Shown here piece after piece: positions 38,901 through 50,900 of a stretch of 64,000 nt of DNA. Made by a program: the position numbers and the translations under genes. The stretch is from Bostrychus sinensis (Eukaryota > Chordata > Actinopteri > Gobiiformes > Eleotridae): NCBI GenBank assembly GCA_020698575.1, contig CM036248.1, forward strand, positions 24,230,229-24,294,228, given 5' to 3'. The notes under the pieces are model-generated. The model was given only the letters and a program-made list of their open reading frames with translations, was not told where the DNA came from and ran no database searches. How positions within the stretch are numbered: position 1 is the stretch's first letter; each line of letters opens with the position of its first letter.

Positions 38901-41900
38901 GCACAGAGTCCTGACCTCTAGAACACATTTGGGATGAATTAGAGCGAAGCTGACACTGATGTCCAACATCAGTGTCTGGCATTGGACAAGAACGTGGGAT
39001 GTCATTTAAGTTCATATGCGTGTAAAGGCAGGTGAACAAATACTTTTGTAAATACAGTGTATGTATTATAGCTCTTGAGCTAAATGGCATTATAACGCTT
39101 TTCTCATATATCAATCAGTCCAAGTCCATATAGTTTATCTAAATCTTACAAAGCTAAACACGTTGACTTTATTGACTTCTTTGCCTTCCAAAATCCTTCC
39201 ATAACAGCAACCTTGCTGGCTTGTTTACGCTAGGTAAGGTTAAATCAAAATGCTACAAAATGCTAGCTTACCTAAACTACTACCACTTCAGTGTGTGAAT
39301 AATGCAAATCCACTACCAACCGTATCTTGTCACTGCATTGCCAATGTCACATTGTTTTTCTTTTCTCTGTTTCTGACATATCCACTGTGCTGGTAAACAG
39401 ATTTCCAGTGTGACTGTCATTGTTTCAATGTTGACACGCCAAAGAAGAAAGCTTGCAATTATGGGTTGAAAAAATCTATTATAGTCTTTGAGTAAACCCT
39501 AGCTGACATGTTAAAGGTGCTATGAGCAGTATATATTTTTTATATTTCATTCAAAATTACCCATGTGTCCCAAGATATGAGGTGAACATGTTTAAATCAA
39601 ACATTGGTTTTGCTGATAACGGTGGTACAGCTAATTTATTCACAATAAAAAAAAAAAGAAAAAAATTAATGTAATAACCAAGTTGTTTATATTTACTTTT
39701 TTTTGTTTCTAAACCCTGCATTGCTGATTGTCCAATCAGGAAAGCACAGACCCACAGCCCATTGTTTTGATTTAGACTGCAGTACCATTTTCAAACCAAT
39801 ACCAGGCCATATGCTGCTTCCACTACCTTTAAGTTGTTGGTTTTCAACATTCTTTTACTATAATATATTATTATAGTAATTTCCATAGTAATAAATATGC
39901 AGCAGTGCTCATTTAATTGATAAAATGAATGGGTCACAGTGGATTTAACCAACTGATTTAACCAACACCTATTGTTTTCATGGAATAAATAATAAAAAAA
40001 GGGTGGTGGGAAAAGTTGTTGGAAAGTTGTCCTTGCAAACTCAATGAATATCAATCATATTTACAATAATAATTTGTCTATTGTGAATGCAGTCTAACTT
40101 TCTTGGACTTCAGAGGTCTCATTACACTCAGAGGCAGTCAAGACTCTGGCCTCTGACTCCTGTCACCACTCCGAACTTTCAGACCCCCCCCCCCCCCCCA
40201 TGCCTTATTAGGCTCTAATTAATTGGATCAAGAGAATGGCAGCTCTCAGTGAGTGATAACCGTGAAAGCTGAGCCACATTCCCACAGTGAGGCCCAGGAG
40301 AAGGATCAGTCCATATTAGGTCCATTGACTGCTGCCACACTGCTCTGGGGAGGTTCAACTCTGCCACTGTGATAACACACACTTCCCCTCTGTCTTTGTT
40401 AGCGCTGTTCTGAAATGCAAACCAACAGATTCATAAATTATGATACTAAAACCACAAAGCCATCTGTTTAAATTTATACTGTGTTATATTTGTAATAGCA
40501 CCCAGCGACATTAAATTAGATCTGAAGCCGTTTCATTACTGGTGGTAAATATCATCAGACAAAATTACAGTTTTTAATCTTGGTATAAATATAATAATTT
40601 AACAATAACACAATCATTCAACGTGTAGGAGACCTGGGCCACTGCTGAAATTCTATCAAAAATGGACATTCCTTTAGGAGACGAGAAGTCTCCTAAAGGA
40701 TTTAATTAATTAATTAATTAATTATAAAATTTAATAAGTCAATTTATTACTTACTCCACTGCAATTCATCATTAGTTAATCAATAATTCTGCATAACGGT
40801 TCTGTTCATAATTGCATTCCTTTCAAAATTTACCTGTGCCTCAGTACACTATTCCACCTTATTGTGTAAATAAACGTTATACTTAATCTAAATTAAGTTG
40901 AGTTTGGTGGTCTTTATCTATTAAACTGAGTCCCTCCTGGTCAATCCTTCCCTCTTAAGACATTAGTTTAGGTGTTTTAATCTGCACGTTAGCGCAAGGC
41001 TAACTGGTACCAATGCGGAGTTATTACTCTTAATCTTTGTCTTAGTTAAGTGTATATATTTTTATATATGTACCCTACAAACGATATGAATTTTTTTCAC
41101 CAGCATCAACATTTTATTAACTTTTAAAGGCATTTTTTTCCCACATAGGTGCAGATCCCATCCCCTCGATAGAGTAGCACTCTTTTCTTGTTTTATTGTT
41201 TTAAGAAGTCATTTTCACCACAGCAAATACTAATACATAACATTAAACATAAACTAAACTACCTCACATATTTTTTTCTTGGATTTGAAGAAAACAGTTT
41301 AATTTTCGAATGCAATATTATAATATTATACATCATCTGTGAAAAAACAAGACCATAAGATGTCTTTTATTTTAGGCTTTATTGTTTTTAGATTTGAACG
41401 TACTGGCACACTCCAGTGAGAGGCACTGTTCAGTTTAGTGCATTTTACTTTGCTTGCCTTTTCACTTTTTAAGCTGGAAGAGTCACATTTTCAGTAAGAT
41501 TCTTTAATAACTATTGATTTAGTGTTCCAGGTAAAACAACATCATCCGTTAATGCTGAACCACAAACGTGATTGGCCTGTATGAGCTGACCATTCTCATC
41601 TCTTACATTTCTAAATATTAAAGTCTAGATGATGTCTGAAGATATCATACATATTGGATTATGGAGGGACAGTGGAAAAGAGCACAGCAAGGTCCCAGGT
41701 TCGATTCCTGGACTGTGTAGGGCCTTTCTGTGTGGAGTTTACATGTTCTCCCTGTATCTGGATAGGTTTCCTCTGGGTGCTCCGGTTTCCCCCATCAACC
41801 TAAAACATGCACAGTAGGCTAATCCTCCATCTCCTGACCAGGATCCTGGCTCAAGGTCTGGAGATGGGTTCCCATGCACTGCACTGCAGTCACCCACTGC

Positions 41901-44900
41901 TCCTGACTGGTTGCCCCAGGGGCACTGAAGAATGGGTCAAATGCAGAGAACAAATTTCCCTTCAGGAACAATAAAGTCTACCTTAAAGTCTGCCTTATGC
42001 CAGTGGTTCCCAATTGGTGGATCGGGATCCAAGTGTGGCACAGGGAGTTTGAATATAGTTTGAGGGGCCATTTAAACGACAACATGTTTTGCTGAATCCG
42101 CAAAGGTTTGATTGTGGTTTGGCCTTTTGTTTAGCTGTCAGTAACTGTCAGTAATATCTGTATAAGTAATTACTTTTATGGGAGACTTTATAAGAATGGC
42201 TCTATAAAACCACAAGATAAAAGTAGTTGGAAAGTTACAGACCAGAGCTATCACTTCCTGTTTACTGTTTACTCACTTTGTGGTGTAGAGCATCTGTGGG
42301 GCCCACAGCACCATTTGCTGGAGAAACACAGGTACTACAGTTTACAATTGCTTTCCGTACACCTCAGCGTTGTCGTGTAAATGCGAATCGGAGGCGGCAT
42401 GACTGTTACATTACCTGGGCAGCGTTGTCTTGTAAACAGGCCCTGAATGTCCAGATTATTTGTCCAGCTTGTGGGTCACAATAATCAATGATCAGTAATC
42501 ATGAATGCAGAAAACTAATGAAAGCAAAGCAAAAAAAAATAAAAAAAAAAAATAGGTCTGCTAAAACTAGTATTACAAACCATGGACTGTGAGCCGCTAG
42601 CACACCAAATCCAAAAACAAGCTGAGCAGCTGCAGTTAACTCCAGTCTTGACATTATTAATGGTTTGGGTCCTGCCGTGAGGTGGTTCTGGCCAAATGAC
42701 CCGCTCATTAACAGATCCAAACTGCCCAGCAGAAGGTCCAGAAGCTCGCAGTAGTTTTTTCATCTCTGCTTGTGGGATGTAGTTGCACTGGCCTGCAGCA
42801 GCTCTCCTGGTGTGCATCCTAATGAGACTGAGCTTGATACTGTATCTCTCTCAGCATCACAATGTGCAAGAGAGGAAGCGAACTGGCGAGGGTAAAGAGG
42901 TGGATTAAGTCTTCATGGCAGACTTGTAGAACACGCTGCAATGTTAAATTACCTGCTTCTTTTTTCATGTACACGTCTGTCTCAATGTGTGGGCAACACC
43001 TTTCTGGCTCCAGATACAACAGTTCATTGCCTGGTTGTGAAAGGTCAGGTTAAGAGCTGATGCTGCCATAGTAAGACCAGAAAACCCATAAATTAGAGCT
43101 AAAAAATGTAACAACACTTTGAAAGGTTAGGCTATCTTGCTGCAATCAAAATGTGTCAGGGGAAACAAGTCTGGACATTTATTGGTCTGATTGAAATAAC
43201 ATTTCATTCATTTTCCTCTGCCTATTCTTATTAGGTGTTGTGGATGGCTGGCATATGTAGCAGCACTAGGGTGACCACCTCAAAAAGTACTAAAAGTGGG
43301 AAGTTGTGTGGGACAGACTAGAGAAATAAAAAGTTTTGCTATTTGACATTATCAAACTTATTGAGTCTAAACCTAATTTACATTTCTAGAATCATAGGGG
43401 AAGCAATATACACCAACCATATATTCAACCCAGCAAGGCAGTTGTTCTTAACTTTAACTTGAATCTCACTTTTTATATATGAGAAGTAAACAAAATATAT
43501 AAAAAAAGCCTTGTCTTCGTCTGAAAGAAAGGCTTACACACTAAAGCCTGGAAGTGTCCAGTTGTTTGCATGGGATATAAAGGAGATTCTGTTGAAAGGT
43601 GTTTTGAAATGTGACCTCCGTTACTGTCGCTTCTAGTGGGTTTAGGAAAATAAGAAAGTGTTTATAGAGCCAGAGTCTAAAAGGGGAATATTATTTTTGA
43701 GCACTCTTGAGTACTACGAGGGAGTCTTTGTAAACATCCCTTCCCATCAAAATATTGACATGCAATATTGCAGTTCGCCCTTAAGGAGATTACTTGATAC
43801 TGGGGCCTGTGGGAGTCTTGGAGCACTTTTCTCATAGGTATTTTTGTTGAAATGCGGAGGTCCTATTAGGCCTAACTTTATGTCTTTTCAGGTGGTGCGC
43901 ACTTTGCAAAAAGTGTAAAGTGTGAAAGGAGGGAATTTGATCACGCTAAGCCTTAACAGCTCAACAGCAAAGAGGGTCTGAAAGGAATCAAAAGTGAATG
44001 AATTGCAAACCAGTAATGTTCTCGTCAGATTTTGAGCTTTTAAAAAATATAAATGTTCTTTGCAAGTGTCTACCAAGACTGGCAGACATATTTTTGGACA
44101 CACTTTTAGATCCTCCATCACCTCAACACAACATGTCTAATGAAGCCACTTAATTCAATTACACTAAGGCACCAGTCAGGCTGCTTTCTAATGTGTAACT
44201 ATGAATTTGTTGCTAAAATTAATTAGGACATTGTGATGTTTTATGGCTAGTGAAAGTCAAATTGAAGACAGTGGCAAAAGTAATTATTTTGTGCACAGTG
44301 CTGTTTTTGTTCTGCAAACTGTGACAGGAAATCTAATGGGTTTTTGTTATGTTGGTATAATGGATAGTTGTCTCACTGAGGGAGCAGTGTTTTTATGACA
44401 AGCAGCAGCAGCAGCAGCAGTGGGCAAAGACATAGAAGCTGGAAACATGCTCAGAAGAAAACTCTTATATGTAAGTTTCTGCCTCTTACATTGTATTAGA
44501 GAAGTGATGAAGTGATTCTCGAACGTTTCACACCAAGTACCACCTCAGAAAATATTGGGTTTTCTAAGTATCATCTTTAATGGAATAGAATAAGCCTGCC
44601 ATGTAAGCTAGGTCTATATCAGAACTTATAAAATCAACCATGACTTATCCATTACAAAAACAATATTAAAATAGGGCTAAACCAGGTCTGAACCAGGATA
44701 AAAACATAACTAAATCAGGACTAAGCCATGACTAACCCATGACTTAACCAGTACCCCCCCAAAAAACAAAAATAAAAATAAAACCAACATGAAACCATTA
44801 TTAAACTAGAACTAAACAAGGGCAGAAATAGGACCAAACCTTTTGATTGATTGATTGATTGATTGATTTTGAGCAAGTGAAACAAAGTACAATAGAAAAA

Positions 44901-47900
44901 AAATAATTTGTACACTGATGTAATCTTCACAATTGTTCACATCGAGGTAGAAAGAAAAAACTAAAATAAATAGATATTTAAATAATTTGTATGCATAAAC
45001 TATATGCATATTATGTACATATATAAATACTATATATATATTTGTGTGTATATACAAATATACAATTTATTTAACATACATATGCAATATTTGCTCGAAA
45101 GGGAGTGAGAAGAAGGAAAACTTATTGACCTTGCAGGACTAATTTAAGACTATCCCAGCACCAAACCAGTACAAAAAGTATAAATCCAAGACTAAAGCAA
45201 GAGGACTAAAGCACATGTAAACCAGGACTAAATTGAACTAAATAAGAAGTTGAACTGACTCCTGAGTACCAGAAGCAACCTGTGTAGCACAGTTTGAGAA
45301 CCACTGTATCAGAGTATATGAGTGTGACAGCTCACAAGACAAATAGGTGGCCAGGACAGATCCCAGACAATGACACTGACATATTATTTGCAATGATAAT
45401 CCCACTAAGGGCGGCTCATGTTACGCTCATTCTTGCTTGTTTAGCATTAGGCGGCATCAGACGGCGTGTGACTAAGGGCTTATATTCCTGTTTGATCTTC
45501 AGCCTGTGCTTTTTGTTCCTGAGATCCTTTAGTGACCTTTCATCTGAGACTTTAAAACAATCTCAAAGGAGCACTGAGACGACATATGAGCCCGAGCAGA
45601 GAGGTGCTGTGGTCCCTCGAGTGCTCACAGATTGAGCCTGGAGTGGAGAACTCTTCTACTCCCTAGGTTAACATCTGGTTTCTTAGTTTAGAAATTTTAC
45701 CATTTGCTAAAGATTAATCTGGAATCTCTTGAAACAGTTTTTTTTTAATAAGGTCTTGCTTATACATTATTAGATGTTTTACTCCTTATTGCTTTTTAAA
45801 GATGTCGCCGCCTTTTTGTCAACTATGACCTTTGCATTTACAAATAAATTTGTGTGCAGTGGGAAATGCCTAAAATGAAGTAAGAAATGCTTGTGTCAGT
45901 GTTAATGTTTTCATACACTTAATATAATAATGCTACATCAAATTTGAGAATACAAGTATTTATACTGTGTTTTGGCTGGTGTCTGTCAGCTTAGTAATTG
46001 TTGTATGATTAGTTTTTGGTGCGGATTCTGGAACACCATATGGATCCAGAAATGTCTTTGAACTTTCGGTATCATTACAAAATAGGGCCAAAGACAGTAG
46101 TGGAACAAATTATTAGTTTAGTTGATTCTTAACCATTATGAGATATAAGAGCTTTAATTGTATCTCAATATATAAGAGCATGCTGTTGGACTAGAAGGCC
46201 CCTGGTACAGATCAAAGGCACTATTTTAAAATGTTCTAACTTCTTGCCTTTTATTTTTTGAGATAAAATGACAGTTCTTCTGTTAGATGCAGAACGGCCT
46301 ACGCGTTAGTTCAAAAAGTAGAGTGAGGACAAAGCTGTTTCTAAAATGGAGTTAAAATGCTCATAAATGTGGCTGGATCTGATTTGGAAGTGCATATGGA
46401 AGTGGTCCAATCTGATTTGTAGAGAGACACTTTTATGTCAGTTGTTCTGTTCATGCTGTCGTAAAAAAAAATGCAGATAAAAGTCACAAATTGCATCAGT
46501 GTGAATGTATGAATGTGATTCAAATGTTTAAAGGCACCAGTTACAGATCATGAAGCCAAAGAGCCACACAATCAGAGTGAAATATAAAGCAGTGATGCTG
46601 CACACAGTCCAGATGGGACATTTAAATAATGTGCACCTTAAACAGACTCTACTGTTTCGGATGACTTCTCCTGGATATCGCATGGAAAAACTCAGCACAT
46701 GCTTGGAAACATGTCCCCTATAGTGGCACACATGGATATTGTCATAGTGCTGCTCTTGTGTGATATTCATATTGTTGTGGATATTACAGCTGCAGTAGAA
46801 CAAAAGGACTAGAGGCACAGTTCACAGTATGTTGTGAAAAATTATACAGCTTTATCCCAAATTACATGACATTATCTCAAAATGACGCCCAGTCTTACAA
46901 AAGAAAAAAAACATAATAATATAGAGTTAATAAAATATATAATAATAAAAAGTTGTTTTAAAACATTTAGGAACATTTTATTGTACAGAATTTATGAGAA
47001 GGAGTGATTTTGGAAAAAGGATGTCTATGCAGCTAAAGTCCAACTTAAAATGGATTTAATTATATTTTGATTAAGTTGGAATCTTTTTGTACTAAATGTG
47101 TTTGTTTTGTCCATGTAGCAATGTAAATGTAATGAATAATATGCCACTGTCTTTTCTCTTCAGGGCTCGCCACAGCAAATCATCTGCCTCTTAGTGTGCA
47201 GTAATTTGTATATTGCGTCACATGCCCTTCCTGGAGCAACCATTTCCATTTACCCACGCTTGGGGCTGGCACAACATGTACATTGGCTTGACCCCTTGTG
47301 GCTGGATTGAATAATATAGCAGTATAACCACATTAAATACATTCAAGTAAAAATAGAGCTACAGACATGCTGGGAGTGAATGTAGACAATGCTGTTTTTA
47401 AAAAATGCCATGAGGAAAAGTCTCTGTATCCGTCAGTGTGCCTGGGTGTGTGATCCCTCTCTGCTCTTGTAATGACTCCTGAGTGACAGCCACAGCTGGC
47501 AGGTATTTTGGCCTGGCCACAACATTAGCCCTGACAGGAGGTTAACACTTCATCGCTATGGGAAAGCACTAATGGAGCTACTGTTCGGGCAATAATTCTC
47601 TGTGATTTGGACCAAAAAAAATAGTTTGTTCTTTTACTTCTCCAACACTGAAAGCTTTGACAAATGGAAGAAAGAAGCGTTTTGTGTGCAACCCAATGGG
47701 GACTAACTAGTAGCAAGGATGTTTATAGGGGAGCGTATCAGGAATCTTAACATAGTGAGTGACTGACAGCAATGCTAACTGTTATTATATACTTCCTGAT
47801 TTTATTATACAACTCAAATCTGACTGGCAGCCGTCTAGCACACATACTTTTAATGACTTGCTTTTGCACTGCAGTCGCCATCTCTATAGCCTTTCTTGAT

Positions 47901-50900
47901 GCTACAGAAAGCACTTTCACATTGATGAGAAAAACATGATGTGTCATCGTCTTCTCCATAGACCACTAAGGACGATACACTGATAAATTCATTGCACCCA
48001 TTACATACCAATGAACAACACTCTCATAATGTCACCACTTCCAGCTGCAGATAAAGCTGTCTTTGTTGTGCGACATTGACTGAACTTGACAAACTTTTTC
48101 ACCAGCAGATACTGAACACACACACAGAATTACTGCTAAATCACTGCTAAATAAATTCTTCTGTTTTATAGTATTTGTGATAAACATAACTTCTTGTGTC
48201 TGAGAGGACTTCTGCAGTATTGAGAAACAAATTGGAACAGATAAGGTTTGCTCATTTTAAAGCAAATGTCATGCTAATATATTTATATTAACACTGCGCA
48301 TTGTTTTTTTTTTTCATCAAAGAGAGATGAAAGAAATGGGATGCTGTGAACAACATGAAAATGCAGGCGACTGAAGTCCATTCCAGCAACTATGGGCTTT
48401 AGGCATTAGGAGTGGGACGAGACACAAATCCCACAAGACAAGACACAAGACTAGGTCAATGAGACGAGACAAGCTTTTTACACAAATGAAAATGAAAATC
48501 ATAAAAGGCAAAACTATTTAGGTGCATTTTTAAATCAACATTTAATGAATGGTATTTACTTCTTTTATTTAAATTACATGCAATAGTAGAACATACACTA
48601 TATTTCCAAAAGTATTGCCTCACCTGCCTTTACATGCATTATGAACTTAAGTGGCATCCCATTCTTAATCCACAGGTTTTAATATGATGTTGGCCCACAC
48701 TTTGCATCTAACTATGTCAGACATCTACGTGTCTGACGTTCTAACCCAACATCAGACACTGCCTGGCTCAAAGTCTTCACTCTAATTCATCCCAAAGGTG
48801 TTCTATCAGGTTGAGGTGAGGACTCTGTGCAGCCCAGTCAAGTTCTTCCACACCAAACTTGCTCATCCATGTCTTTATGGACCGTGCTTTATGCACTGGT
48901 GTGCAGTCATGTTGGAACAGGAAGTGGCCATCCCCAAACTGTTCCCACAAAGTTCCAGAGCATGGAATTGTCCAAAATCTCTTGATGCTGAAGCATTCAG
49001 AGTTCCTTTCACTGGAACTAAGGGGCCAAGCCCAGCTCCTAAAAACAACCCCAAAGCATAATCCCAATTCAGTTATTTGGGTGGGTGAGCGAATACTTTT
49101 GGAAATATATTGTATATACTGCCAAATGTTTTGCCACAAACTCAACTGACTAGCTTCTGCAAACAGAACCTGATCCTGAGATCACAAGACCGATTTTTAC
49201 CTTCATGAGAATATTTTTTGATGTTTCGAGATTTTGAGGTTACAATATCTTGTCACACCCCTGTTAGGCATGGTACATCCTGGACAGTGGACAGTGAGTC
49301 GCAGGGCTGACACAGAAACATAAACTGACAGATAACTGTTCACTCTTACATTTATTCAGTACAGGCAATTTAGATTTAGCAGTTCTCCTAAAACATCCAT
49401 GCCTTTGGAGAGTGGGAAGAAAGAAGAGTACTAAATGTAATAATTTCCTCAAAGAATTCCTACAATATAAATATATATATACTGTATTTGCAGTATGACA
49501 GGGTTAGGATAATTAAAGTCTTAAAGATACTGTAAACAGCATGCACTCATACTGGTTTGAAAATGGTACTGCAGTCTAAATCAAAACAATGATCTGTGGG
49601 TTGCCAATCTTTCCACTTTTCTGACTGGATGATTAGCAATTCAGGATTTAGAACCAAAACAAAAAATATAAACATAACCATTACGTTTAATATTTTTTGT
49701 ATTGTGGATAAATTTGTTGTCCCATTGTTATCAGTAAAACTAATATTTGACTTAAACATGTTTACATCATATCTTGGGACACCTGTGGATAATTTTTATG
49801 AACTATAAAAAATCTTTACTGCTCATAGCACCTTTAAGTGTAGTCAAGTGAGTTACGCTGTGTTTTGGTGATGGTAAAATGTAGAAAATAAATCTTCAGT
49901 CTAATTTGCATGTCTTTATGTGTCTCATTTTGTGTGGGAGAAGATGCAGAATATGTGACTGTAATGTAATTATTTGCCTCTGGTGCAATGTTGCTCTGAG
50001 GTGAGTGTACTCCAAGAGTCCTTGTACCCTCTTTTGGGTCAACAGAAACACTCCGGTCTGTGGATTAGTGCTCTGTGTATTAGACTCTAAAGTGTATGTG
50101 AACAGGTGGGTGATACCGTGCTGGTTCACTTCTGGCACACTGCCCAGAGCTTTAAAACTATCTGAGCCTGGCACTGTTATAAGCCTGAGGTGGTTCACAA
50201 AGCCTTTAGGAGGAACACAAGAGGCTTTGGTCCAGCTCACAGCAGCAGAGTAATGTCGTCCATGTTTCACTCCAGTAACAGTAACAAGGTGATGGACAGA
50301 TTTTCACACAAACTTCAGCGTGGGTTAAGTCCCAGGCTGTGTAACTGTGCTCTGTGTGCTGTTCTGGCGTCTTATCAATAAGTGATGATGTTGCTGCAGG
50401 TCTGGCCCTGTTTGTTTTGTAGGCAGTGTTTTGTCACGCAGAGGCTGGAGGCATCACTATACTCGACAATAACTTCAGACAGACAACTACACAATGCGCA
50501 ATAGGATGTATTCTTGTCAAAGCACATTTACAATAGTGTTTTGTTTAATACTGTATTATAACAGTAGTGAAGTTACTCATGTAAATTAATATAGATGGAG
50601 ACTATTGCAGCATTTAGCAGCTGTACAATGTATATAAGCAGTGCAAAATGTGAAGTGTTTCTAGAGAAATAAAATATTCTGTTAAGAAATGATAACAATC
50701 CTTCTATTGGATTACGCCTCACATTCTCAGTTCCATAACCCACTCAGCATAATCTAACTAATCACATGCACGAGGACATCCAAGCAACTGTTTAAACTGG
50801 ACATTGCCTATGCTATAAAAAAATAAAGATAATCAGAAGCTTAAAGATATTAGGGAGGATCTTTATAAATTCATTTTTTTGCAATATTTATTAAAACTAC

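Larger units (their letters stand above)
48356..49420 (-). mobile_element. SINE-A copy (minus), split by a nested hAT MITE
   Basis: The SINE lies in two pieces, 48356-48406 and 49264-49420, which read continuously on the minus strand once the insert is removed: GTCCACTGTCCAGGATGTAC, then CATGCCTAA, then GCCCATAGTTGCTGGAATGG. The duplicated octamer TTAGGCAT marks the break. Confidence 0.85.

Noticed and set aside
44401..44420. CAG repeat as a disease-type expansion
   Set aside because: Fewer than seven units in an intron; ordinary short triplet run.
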